Shown here: piece by piece, positions 18,010 to 24,720 of the stretch
Layout of the letters: each line of letters starts with the position of its first letter
Position numbering within the stretch: the first letter of the stretch is position 1
The notes under the pieces: generated by a model
Told to the model about the DNA's origin: nothing
The model's database searches: none
What the model saw: only the letters and a program-made list of their open reading frames with translations
Position numbers and translations under genes: made by a program
Assembly (NCBI GenBank): GCA_002427885.1
Contig: DIZI01000010.1
Coordinates: 493-63,362 of the forward strand
Reading direction: 5' to 3'
Source of the DNA: Paludibacter sp. UBA6032
GTDB taxonomy: Bacteria; Bacteroidota; Bacteroidia; Bacteroidales; Paludibacteraceae
Length of the DNA stretch: 62,870 bases

Positions 18010-18360
18010 ATGAATGTAGAAGAATTTCGGGATTTTTGCCTGAGTTTGAAAGGAACAACCGAACATTTTCCATTTGACGAAGTGACTTTAGTAATTAAAG
18101 TGCAGGGTAAGATGTTTGCACTTATCCCGCTGGATAATCCGGAAACGCAGATTACACTGAAATGTGACCCAGAACGTGCCATCTCCCTGCGTGAGGAGTT
18201 TTCTGCTATAACCTCAGCCTGGCATTTCAATAAAAAGCATTGGAACACGGTATTTATTGATCCAATGATTTCCCGCGATTTTTTATGTGAACTGATTATT
18301 CATTCTTACGCTCTGGTCGTGGCAGGATTGCCACGGAAACTCCGGGAAGCCTTAGACTAG
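18010..18360 (+). CDS. MmcQ/YjbR family DNA-binding-like protein
   Basis: 116 residues from the ATG at 18010. The frame is open further upstream, but that part overlaps the acyltransferase gene. NVEEFRDFCLSLKGTTEHFPFDE, VIKVQGKMFALIPL, WHFNKKHWNTVFID and the C-terminal HSYALVVAGLPRKLREAL are family hallmarks. The fold (CyaY-like double wing) is known, but the cellular function is not well established. A strong terminator follows the gene directly. Confidence 0.92.
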   Translation: MNVEEFRDFCLSLKGTTEHFPFDEVTLVIKVQGKMFALIPLDNPETQITLKCDPERAISLREEFSAITSAWHFNKKHWNTVFIDPMISRDFLCELIIHSYALVVAGLPRKLREALD

Positions 18361-18363
18361 TGT

Positions 18364-18398
18364 AAACCGTTGCAACAAAACATTGCAGCGGTTTTTTT
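18364..18398 (+). terminator. Rho-independent terminator after the YjbR gene
   Basis: AAACCGTTGCAA and TTGCAGCGGTTT arms (one mismatch) are followed by a run of T residues. Confidence 0.88.
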
Positions 18399-18426
18399 GT
18401 TTTTCTTTGATAATATTACTCCCAAC

Positions 18427-18456
18427 TTAAAGTAAAAATAAAAGTCATTCGTCTTC
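18427..18456 (+). promoter_or_regulatory. Putative ECF-type promoter of the sigma factor gene
   Basis: TTAAAGTAAAA, then 12 bases, then CGTCTTC. The same two blocks with the same 12-base gap recur at 19765-19794 before another gene of the cluster. The housekeeping TAnnTTTG box is absent from both. CGTC is a common -10 core of ECF sigma promoters, so autoregulation by the adjacent sigma factor is inferred. Confidence 0.55.
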
Positions 18457-18462
18457 CTGATT

Positions 18463-19041
18463 ATGGAGACAACACTCGATATCTCAATGGCAGAAAAAAA
18501 ATCCATTTCCATAACCAATATCATAAAAGAACTTGGTGCAAATCTATTTGGGTTTGTGCGAGGGAAAGTGAAGAGTAACGAGGATGCTGAAGATATTTTA
18601 CAGGATGTCTGGTATCAATTCAGTAATTTGAATAATGTTGCCGAACTGGAGAATGTGAGTGCCTGGTTGTACGAGGTTGCACGAAATAAAATAACCGATA
18701 AATCACGGAAAAGAGCCAATCTGGCACTGGAAGATTACAGGTATGAAACCGATGAAGGAGATTTTAATTTCAAAGAAATCTTATTACTCGATGACAGTAA
18801 TAATCCTGATCTGGCATTCTTTAAAGAAATTTTCTGGAAGGAATTTCAATTGGCATTGGACGAATTACCACCTAATCAGAAAGAAGTGTTTCTCCTCAAC
18901 GAAATGGAAGACATGACTTTGCAACAGATTGCAGATCAAAAAAATGAGAATATTAAAACTATTATCAGCAGGAAAGGATATGCTGTGAAACATTTGCGAA
19001 GCAAACTGAATTATTTGTATAACGAGCTGAATGATTGGTAG
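18463..19041 (+). CDS. ECF-type RNA polymerase sigma factor
   Basis: 192 residues (start at M1 or M9). Region 2 spans about 20-90 (NEDAEDILQDVWYQFSNL, SAWLYEVARNKITDKSRK), and region 4 spans about 125-185 (ALDELPPNQKEVFLLNEMEDMTLQQIA, then KTIISRKGYAVKHLRSKL). An acidic linker (DDSNNPDLAFFKEIFW) separates them. There is no FecR-type anti-sigma gene beside it. Small membrane proteins follow instead, one of which could act as the anti-sigma factor. The putative promoter overlaps the start region and recurs before a later gene in the cluster. Confidence 0.88.
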   Translation: METTLDISMAEKKSISITNIIKELGANLFGFVRGKVKSNEDAEDILQDVWYQFSNLNNVAELENVSAWLYEVARNKITDKSRKRANLALEDYRYETDEGDFNFKEILLLDDSNNPDLAFFKEIFWKEFQLALDELPPNQKEVFLLNEMEDMTLQQIADQKNENIKTIISRKGYAVKHLRSKLNYLYNELNDW

Positions 19042-19068
19042 TAAGATAATGAAACAAAACTTCAAATT

Positions 19069-19278
19069 ATGGTAACAGTTTACAAAACCAATGTTTCGAC
19101 AAAGATCAGAGCAAAATTAATTGTTGATAAGCTCACCTCTGAACTTACCGGATGTAGAATCAATTTTGATTTAGAAGATTGCGATAAAATTTTGAGGATA
19201 GAAGGAGTTGGTTTCAATGAAGGAATGATAACTGAATTCCTGCGCAGGCACAAAATTCAATATGAAGAATTACTGTAA
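19069..19278 (+). CDS. Small HMA-like hypothetical protein
   Basis: 69 residues, 27 bases after the sigma factor gene, so certainly in the same transcript. The order beta-alpha-beta-beta-alpha-beta (VTVYKTNV, IRAKLIVDKLTSEL, CRINFDL, KILRIEGVG, MITEFLRRHKI, YEELL) looks like a ferredoxin-like fold as in heavy-metal-associated domains. The usual N-terminal CxxC is missing; the two Cys are in strand two and its loop. I do not recognise a named family. A sensor or modulator of the sigma factor, or a metal chaperone relic, are both possible. Confidence 0.65.
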   Translation: MVTVYKTNVSTKIRAKLIVDKLTSELTGCRINFDLEDCDKILRIEGVGFNEGMITEFLRRHKIQYEELL

Positions 19279-19348
19279 TCGATTGATAAGATGACAATCA
19301 GATAAATTATAACTTCATTATTTACAGCTGAAAATTAAAATATAAAAT

Positions 19349-19705
19349 ATGAACACAATGAATCAATACAATTGGAAACGGAGACGTTTATTCTTTTTCC
19401 CATTATTTATTCTCGGACTTTTCTTTATCAGTGGCGTAGTCATGTTTCTTTGGAACCTGATAATTCCTGAAATTTCAACCTGGTTACCACTATCTTATTG
19501 GCAGGCAATGGGATTACTTGTGCTTAGTAAGATTTTGTTCGGAGGATTTCATTTCAACAGGCATCACAGAGACCTGCACCGGGCTCACTTTGAGCACGCT
19601 CCATTCAAAGATAAATTTATGGAAATGACAATGGACGAAAAACAGAAATTTAAAGACCAGTGGAAAAATCACTGCTGTAAAACTCCAAATCCATCAAATG
19701 ATTGA
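19349..19705 (+). CDS. Small two-helix membrane protein with His-rich tail
   Basis: 118 residues. Two hydrophobic segments (about 14-36 and 50-70) are followed by a His-rich stretch (FHFNRHHRDLHRAHFEHAPF) and a charged tail carrying MTMDEKQKFKDQWKNHCCK. The second and third proteins of the cluster share this plan of membrane anchor, then His residues, a short M.(1-2)EE/DEK.F/Y.K helix and paired Cys. Metal binding in the envelope is inferred from composition. It could also be the anti-sigma factor for the adjacent sigma gene. Confidence 0.65.
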   Translation: MNTMNQYNWKRRRLFFFPLFILGLFFISGVVMFLWNLIIPEISTWLPLSYWQAMGLLVLSKILFGGFHFNRHHRDLHRAHFEHAPFKDKFMEMTMDEKQKFKDQWKNHCCKTPNPSND

Positions 19706-19710
19706 AGAAT

Positions 19711-19748
19711 GAGGATATCCAAATTGAAAAAGGATATCCTTTTTTATT
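19711..19748 (+). terminator. Terminator dividing the sigma-factor cluster
   Basis: AGGATATCC and AGGATATCCT arms are followed by TTTTTTA. It separates the 118-residue protein gene from the next one, which has its own ECF-like promoter. Confidence 0.8.
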
Positions 19749-19764
19749 ATTAATTAAACAGGAT

Positions 19765-19794
19765 TTAAAGTAAAACAGGGAACTGTACGTCTTC
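19765..19794 (+). promoter_or_regulatory. Putative ECF-type promoter of the second half of the cluster
   Basis: TTAAAGTAAAA-N12-CGTCTTC, the same arrangement as at 18427 and placed 44 bases before the ATG at 19838. The spacer sequence is unrelated, which argues for a functional bipartite motif rather than a simple duplication. Confidence 0.55.
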
Positions 19795-19837
19795 TATTGT
19801 ATACGACAGAAAGAAACAAAAATTAAAATTAAACAAA

Positions 19838-20197
19838 ATGACAAGATCAATTTTAGGAACCGTAGTTTGCGGTATGATTTTCGGAGCTTTAGCATTTTTT
19901 GTGCCCCATTTTTTAGTGGGAATACTTATTTTCATGCTAATACTAAGACTTTTCCATGGTTGTGGCAGAAGTCGGGGATATTACGGACATCGTCCGGGAC
20001 GATTATTTTACATGGCAGATAAAATTCGCCAAATGAGCGAGGAAGAATATGCCGAATTTAAAAACAAAATGGGAAATGGAGGTTATGCTCATCATGGCTA
20101 CCAGCATTATCATTCACATTGTTGCGGTGGTAATTATGGTTATCAAACGGATAATAATCATACCAACGAAGCCAAAAAAGAAGAAACAACAAAGTAA
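19838..20197 (+). CDS. Small membrane protein with His/Gly/Cys-rich tail
   Basis: 119 residues: a hydrophobic hairpin or long helix (about 5-42), CGRSRGYYGHRPGRLFY, then MADKIRQMSEEEYAEFKNKM, and a tail with many His (YAHHGYQHYHSHCC) ending in a charged segment. The EEEYAEFK helix recalls the DEKQKFKDQ segment of the 118-residue neighbour, so the two may be distant paralogues. The His/Cys content suggests metal binding in or at the periplasm. It is not a family I can name. Confidence 0.65.
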   Translation: MTRSILGTVVCGMIFGALAFFVPHFLVGILIFMLILRLFHGCGRSRGYYGHRPGRLFYMADKIRQMSEEEYAEFKNKMGNGGYAHHGYQHYHSHCCGGNYGYQTDNNHTNEAKKEETTK

Positions 20198-20221
20198 GAA
20201 TCCTTTAAAAAGACAAACAAA

Positions 20222-20461
20222 ATGTATAGAAGAACAAGATTTTTAGTAGGTTTGGCAGCAGCAGCAATTACTTTTGGAAGTTTATGGTTTGCTGTGGGTC
20301 CGGCACATTTCAACCGTGGACATCGCTTTTGCGACAGAATGGATAACTGCTATATGCATGAAACCCATCACAGACATTGTTGTCAGGGATTTGATGAACA
20401 ACAAGCTGATTCAGTAATTATTATAAAGAAGATATACATTGACGAAGCGGTTAAGAAATAA
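20222..20461 (+). CDS. Small exported His/Cys-rich protein
   Basis: 79 residues, 24 bases after the preceding gene. One N-terminal hydrophobic segment (LVGLAAAAITFGSLWFAVG) may be an uncleaved signal. It is followed by a stretch with seven His and four Cys (FNRGHRFCDRMDNCYMHETH, then HRHCC) and an acidic-to-basic tail. It looks like a small periplasmic metal-binding or redox protein. It ends the sigma-factor cluster, just before a terminator. Confidence 0.65.
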   Translation: MYRRTRFLVGLAAAAITFGSLWFAVGPAHFNRGHRFCDRMDNCYMHETHHRHCCQGFDEQQADSVIIIKKIYIDEAVKK

Positions 20462-20483
20462 TCAGTGTATAAATTGAATACGG

Positions 20484-20520
20484 GCCCTTTTGATTCTGAA
20501 TGGAAACGAAAGGGCTTTTT
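20484..20520 (+). terminator. Terminator after the sigma-factor cluster
   Basis: GCCCTTTTG and CGAAAGGGC arms are followed by five T residues. An apparent longer frame for the next gene would have to read through it, so that gene is started at 20588. Confidence 0.85.
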
Positions 20521-20587
20521 GTTTGAACCTAAAAAAACATTTATTCTAATACAAATGTTTTGCTACTATAATTTTCAAAACAAAAAT

Positions 20588-21169
20588 ATGAATAAGTCCC
20601 GGTTAGAAGCTTTTAGCGATGGCGTAATTGCCATCATTATTACGATTATGGTATTGGAGCTGAAAATTCCTCATGGTGATGACTGGCATTCGCTTAAAAA
20701 TCTTGCACCAAAATTTATAAGTTATATCATCAGTTTTATTTACGTGGCAATTTATTGGAACAATCACCATCATTTACTTTCTACGGTAAAACATGTTTCA
20801 GGAGCGATCCTTTGGTCGAATACACATTTACTTTTCTGGTTGTCACTTGTGCCTTTTGTAACGGCCTGGGCGGGAGAAAATCATTTTTCGCAATTACCTG
20901 TTGCCGCATATTCCCTTGTGCTTTTTATGGCGGCAGTTGCTTATTATATTCTTTCTAAATCTATCATTTCATCTCACGGGAAAGATTCAGTACTGTCTTC
21001 AGCTATTGGAAAAGATTTAAAGGGAATTCTGTCAGCCCTTGCATACGCTATAGCAGTACCTCTTGCTTTCGTGTTTACACCGGCATCAATTTTTATTATT
21101 GTAGGGATAGCTTTGATTTGGTTGATACCGGACAGGAGAATTGAGAAGAAACTAAAGGAAATGGATTAG
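20588..21169 (+). CDS. TMEM175/DUF1211 family potassium-channel-like membrane protein
   Basis: 193 residues from the ATG at 20588; in-frame upstream codons overlap a terminator. The first helix carries the family signature RLEAFSDGVIAIIITIMVLE, in which the R..xFSD motif forms the selectivity and gating core of bacterial TMEM175 channels. Five further helices follow, including YIISFIYVAIYWNNHHHL, and a short charged tail (PDRRIEKKLKEMD). Bacterial members are single-repeat six-helix proteins forming tetramers, and the length fits. No linked partner gene is evident. Confidence 0.9.
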   Translation: MNKSRLEAFSDGVIAIIITIMVLELKIPHGDDWHSLKNLAPKFISYIISFIYVAIYWNNHHHLLSTVKHVSGAILWSNTHLLFWLSLVPFVTAWAGENHFSQLPVAAYSLVLFMAAVAYYILSKSIISSHGKDSVLSSAIGKDLKGILSALAYAIAVPLAFVFTPASIFIIVGIALIWLIPDRRIEKKLKEMD

Positions 21170-21173
21170 ATGA

Positions 21174-22148
21174 TTATTTTCTTCCCGGTTTCCGGTTCCC
21201 GTAACTTCCTGATGAAGATTTTCCACTTCGTACTGATCCGTTTTTCATTCCGTTGAAACCGGATAAAGATTGACCGCGCAATTCTTTGGATTTTGGATTT
21301 GGGTTCATTGACCGATCCATTTGTTTGGCAGCCTTACTGCGTCCCGTAGTTCCCGTTCCGGTTTCCGCTTTCCGGATGGCAGATTTGATGGGTTTCACAC
21401 TCTTAATGTCTCCTTTCGTGTGTTTTGCTTCTGAAGTTGAATTGGCAATCGCGTCCATAATTTCTGCAATTTCATGTTTCTCCAACTGTCGCCATTCGCC
21501 TGTGGGAATACCTTTCAGGTTGATATTCATAATACGAATCCGTTCCAGTTTCAGCACCTCATACTCGAAGTATTCACACATGCGGCGAATTTGTCTGTTC
21601 AGACCCTGAATCAAGACTATTCGAAAAGTATAAACCGATTCTTTTACGACTTTACATTTCTTGGTTGTTTCACCCAACATGGGAACACCATTCCCCATTT
21701 TTTCTATAAATAAATCGGTAATGGGTTTGTTGACAGTTACCAGATATTCCTTTTCGTGCTTGTTTCCGGCACGTAAAATTTTATTTACGATATCACCATT
21801 GTTGGTCATGAAAATCAATCCCTGAGAGTCTTTGTCGAGGCGTCCGACGGGGAAAATACGTTCATGATAACCGATATAATCAATGATACTGTCTTTTACG
21901 CCTATTTCGGTAGTACTGATTACCCCAACCGGTTTGTTAAATGCCAGGAATACGAAATCATCCCCGATTTTTGCTTCAATCTGATTTCCATTCAACATCA
22001 CTTTGTCACGAGCCGAAACCTGATCGCCCACGACTGCACGTTTTCCATTCACAAAAACATGACCTTGTTCGATATATTTGTCGGCTTCACGTCGTGAGCA
22101 AACACCGCTGTCGCTGATAAATTTGTTTAATCGGATTTTTTCGGCCAT
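21174..22148 (-). CDS. rluF: 23S rRNA pseudouridine synthase RluF-like
   Basis: 324 residues. The N-terminal S4 domain (RLNKFISDSGVCSRREADKYIEQGHVFVNG split over residues 6-50) is followed by the RluB/E/F catalytic domain with the active Asp in GRLDKDSQGL, plus EKEYLVTV, QGLNRQIRRMCEYF and the closing GEWRQLEKHEI. The overall similarity, including SSEAKxxKGD at the C-terminal junction, points to RluF, which makes pseudouridine 2604 in E. coli 23S rRNA, rather than RluB. A basic Gly/Ser/Lys/Arg tail of about 90 residues is typical of Bacteroidota homologues and probably binds RNA. The gene faces the TMEM175 gene tail-to-tail with only four bases between them. Confidence 0.88.
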   Translation of the reverse strand: MAEKIRLNKFISDSGVCSRREADKYIEQGHVFVNGKRAVVGDQVSARDKVMLNGNQIEAKIGDDFVFLAFNKPVGVISTTEIGVKDSIIDYIGYHERIFPVGRLDKDSQGLIFMTNNGDIVNKILRAGNKHEKEYLVTVNKPITDLFIEKMGNGVPMLGETTKKCKVVKESVYTFRIVLIQGLNRQIRRMCEYFEYEVLKLERIRIMNINLKGIPTGEWRQLEKHEIAEIMDAIANSTSEAKHTKGDIKSVKPIKSAIRKAETGTGTTGRSKAAKQMDRSMNPNPKSKELRGQSLSGFNGMKNGSVRSGKSSSGSYGNRKPGRK

Positions 22149-22204
22149 AAGGAAAGATAAATTTGTCCCGATAGCTATCGGGATTAAAAATTAGTAAAAA
22201 TGAA

Positions 22205-22834
22205 CTAAGCCTTAAGAATATCGAGCAATTCGCTAATTACCATGGCACTCGCCCCCCATATTGAAGCATTGGAGGTGTCGTAATAGGGTGCATTGGTTAC
22301 AACCTTTACTTTTGCCACATAGAAATCTTTTTGTTTAATTATATCGGGTTTAAAAAAATCGGCAAGAGGAATTTCAATTACTTCATCCACTTCACTTTTC
22401 TGAATTTTATAAGTGGGTTTTTCGTTCAGATAACCTGCAAAAATACTAATAAGAAAATTGCTTGGCGGAACATATATGTCAGTAAGCCTCCCGAGAATTT
22501 CAATTTTGTCTTTCGGAATTCCAATTTCTTCCTGAATTTCACGCAAGGCAGTTGTTTCAACATCAATGTCTTCTTCCTCATATCGTCCACCGGGAAATGC
22601 AATCTGCCCGGCATGTATTCCAACATAATTACTTCGCCTGATAACAATCATTTTCAGAGCATCTTCATCCTGAAAAAAGAGAATCAGCACAGCACTTTTT
22701 TTTGCATTCAGCAAAGAGTCCTTTTTATTGATAAGTTCCTTGGCACGGTTCAAAGGAGCCATCTTCAGGTGAGAACTAACTCCCGGCAAAGGTAGTCGAA
22801 ATTTCTGTTTTAATTCGTCCTTACTAAATTGCAT
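22205..22834 (-). CDS. NUDIX hydrolase, CoA-pyrophosphatase type (NudL-like)
   Basis: 209 residues. The UPF0035-type signature IRRSNYVGIHAGQIAFPGG precedes the Nudix box (GGRYEEEDIDVETTALREIQ then EEIGI), with the extra residue between Gly and Arg seen in CoA-pyrophosphatase members. These enzymes split CoA and its derivatives into phosphopantetheine and 3',5'-ADP. The gene sits 56 bases upstream of rluF on the same strand and may be co-transcribed with it. The substrate is inferred from the family. Confidence 0.85.
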   Translation of the reverse strand: MQFSKDELKQKFRLPLPGVSSHLKMAPLNRAKELINKKDSLLNAKKSAVLILFFQDEDALKMIVIRRSNYVGIHAGQIAFPGGRYEEEDIDVETTALREIQEEIGIPKDKIEILGRLTDIYVPPSNFLISIFAGYLNEKPTYKIQKSEVDEVIEIPLADFFKPDIIKQKDFYVAKVKVVTNAPYYDTSNASIWGASAMVISELLDILKA

Positions 22835-22863
22835 TTTAACAATTATGTGTTTTTTGTTAAATA

Positions 22864-22892
22864 ATAAAGGCGTAACAATTGTACGCCTTTAT
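22864..22892 (-). terminator. Terminator between the unknown cassette and the NUDIX gene
   Basis: AAAGGCGTA and TACGCCTTT arms, with A/T runs on both sides, so it could work in either direction. It ends the three-gene cassette. Confidence 0.75.
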
Positions 22893-22899
22893 TTAAAAA

Positions 22900-23379
22900 T
22901 TATCTTATATTTTTCATAAAACAAAATACATCTCCATAACGATCACCCTCAATGGAATAAGGCGTCCCATGTTCAATGTCATGCCAAGGGCCAAGTTTAC
23001 TCATCCATGTGCCATCTAATTTCTGTCTAGATGCATGAGAACAGTTGTCAGTCCCCCTTGTTCTATATAGAGCTATTTTAATAAACCCAACCTCAAGTTC
23101 ACAAGTATCACATAAATCAAATCCTTTCGTTTTAAATGCCTCAATATATGCCGAGATGCTTGGGCTTAGTTTAACACCTACTGGCCACCAATACCAAACT
23201 CCATCAAAACGTGGCGTTGTGTCAAATTGCATCCATCTGTCATTATGAAGCCCAAATGCCCATGCAATGCAATTATACTTAACATCTTTAGGACTTGTTA
23301 TCTTAAACAAAGGGTCATCTATTAATCCTGGGAAAAAGTTAATGGCTTGAACTCTATTTAACTCATCGATTTCACCCAT
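22900..23379 (-). CDS. YNCIAWA-motif protein of unknown function (third gene of cassette)
   Basis: 159 residues. FFPGLIDDPLFKITSP leads to KYNCIAWAFG, then VWYWWPVGV, a CDTCELEVGFIKIALY strand, HASRQKLDGTWMSKLGPWHD with IEHG, and a closing GDVFCFMK strand. I know this arrangement from a widespread uncharacterised family (I associate it with DUF7689; not verified). The invariant Cys in YNCIAWA, the later His in HASRQ and the acidic DIEH suggest a papain-like or NlpC-like catalytic triad; this is inference. It overlaps the preceding membrane-protein gene by 22 bases, so the two are translationally coupled. An enzyme, toxin or immunity-related role cannot be told apart. Confidence 0.7.
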   Translation of the reverse strand: MGEIDELNRVQAINFFPGLIDDPLFKITSPKDVKYNCIAWAFGLHNDRWMQFDTTPRFDGVWYWWPVGVKLSPSISAYIEAFKTKGFDLCDTCELEVGFIKIALYRTRGTDNCSHASRQKLDGTWMSKLGPWHDIEHGTPYSIEGDRYGDVFCFMKNIR

Positions 23380-23810
23380 AGCTTACACGCCTGTTCAATT
23401 GTTGTATTTTGATTATTAGATATGGTTTTGTTGTAAATCATATTTAAAGACCAAACTAAAGGAGAAGGTTCTTTTGATATTTCATCCAAAATATATGGAA
23501 CAACAGCCGTTCCCATAGCAACAATTTCTTTAAAATTCGAATCGTTTACGATTTGGTCAGCAAAAGACATGAACATTGTATTTTGTTTCCATGAGGCTAT
23601 TTTTTTGTTAAAATATGATTTCATAGATAATTGCGCATAATAATTGTCATTCGTTTGTTGCATAAATCTGTCAGTAGGAGGGCTTGTAATCATAGTGTTG
23701 ACCTGACTATGCTCTATTGCATTGTATGAGAATACGAATGCCGATGCTAAAATTCCTGTTGAGATTGTCAAAGGTATTAATCTTCTTGTTTGAGGGCTAA
23801 TTAATTGCAT
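23358..23810 (-). CDS. Small single-pass membrane protein (second gene of cassette)
   Basis: 150 residues. One hydrophobic helix (LIPLTISTGILASAFVF, about 11-28) is followed by a polar region and a C-terminal helical motif FKEIVAMGTAVVPYILDEIS with PSPLVWSLNMIYNKT. That motif resembles a short HEAT-like segment recurring in unnamed proteins encoded beside TIGR04255 genes (recollection, not checked). It overlaps the upstream gene by 10 bases and the downstream one by 22. The function is unknown. Confidence 0.65.
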   Translation of the reverse strand: MQLISPQTRRLIPLTISTGILASAFVFSYNAIEHSQVNTMITSPPTDRFMQQTNDNYYAQLSMKSYFNKKIASWKQNTMFMSFADQIVNDSNFKEIVAMGTAVVPYILDEISKEPSPLVWSLNMIYNKTISNNQNTTIEQACKLWVKSMS

Positions 23811-24568
23811 AGATCTATAGTTTTTTGTTTTACAGTATCAAAGAAAATGTCGTTTTTTACGGTCCTAATTTGTTCCATTTGAATAGAAATTAAATTTAAG
23901 TCGAATTTAAACTGTTTATGATCTAAAGTGTCAATATCCAAAAAATAGTCTAAATGATTCAAACCAGTAGGTTCTAATGCGTGATTTATTATAGCTCTAA
24001 TATCAGTTTTTGGTATTTGTACCTCTAGTCTAAAAGTAGATTTCAACAAAGGAAATTTAACTTCAGATTCTGTGGAAATTGTTTTTGTGAAATACTCTAG
24101 TGAGTCAGAAAAAGACTCAAAAGAAAATTTATTTACAAATCGAATCGAAGTCCTATTTAGAAATGTTCCTTTCAATTGTTCTGAAAGTAGATTTAGACAT
24201 TCTATAACTTCTTGCTTAAATTTATCCCATCCTTGATAAGGATTTTCATCGACAAATGTGATACTCCCATTCTCAACAATAAATTTTTTCTTTTGATCTG
24301 GAGTAAAATAAATGTACGATTTTATCTTTGTATCCGCTTTTGCATTTAACGAAATGCCAGGAGCAGGAGTTCCTTGAAATCCAATATTGTAATGATAATT
24401 CTCATTCCTATTTGGAAATTTTAATTTGATAGCTTTATCATTCGCGATCAAATTTGTCAAGTTCTCATTGTTTGTAGAGCCAAATTTAAGCTGAAAGATA
24501 GCCAATATAACTGGTGGAGACTTTAAAATTGGCCACTTTGACACAGGAATATTTGAGATATTACTCAT
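23801..24568 (-). CDS. TIGR04255-like protein (first gene of cassette)
   Basis: 255 residues, no signal peptide or membrane helix. SPPVILAIFQLKFGS near the N-terminus and LNRTSIRFVNKFSF at about 140 match the sporadically distributed TIGR04255 family, whose role is unknown. Its occurrence in scattered genomes and variable neighbourhoods suggests horizontal mobility. It begins a three-gene overlapping operon with its own TATCTTTG promoter, placed directly downstream of sufD. The region looks more AT-rich than the flanking suf and rluF genes. Confidence 0.75.
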   Translation of the reverse strand: MSNISNIPVSKWPILKSPPVILAIFQLKFGSTNNENLTNLIANDKAIKLKFPNRNENYHYNIGFQGTPAPGISLNAKADTKIKSYIYFTPDQKKKFIVENGSITFVDENPYQGWDKFKQEVIECLNLLSEQLKGTFLNRTSIRFVNKFSFESFSDSLEYFTKTISTESEVKFPLLKSTFRLEVQIPKTDIRAIINHALEPTGLNHLDYFLDIDTLDHKQFKFDLNLISIQMEQIRTVKNDIFFDTVKQKTIDLCN

Positions 24569-24612
24569 GAATTCGTATATATTTACAAATAGAAATAGAC
24601 TTTACTGCTTGA

Positions 24613-24620
24613 CAAAGATA
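24613..24620 (-). promoter_or_regulatory. -7 promoter element of the three-gene cassette
   Basis: On the - strand it reads TATCTTTG (TAnnTTTG), 44 bases before the ATG at 24568. Confidence 0.6.
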
Positions 24621-24720
24621 ATATATATAATTCATAGTTGACATATATTTCACTATCAATTATATATTTATGTATTATAATAAACCAAAACAAGTACAAT
24701 ATATTAAATGCACAGAAATT

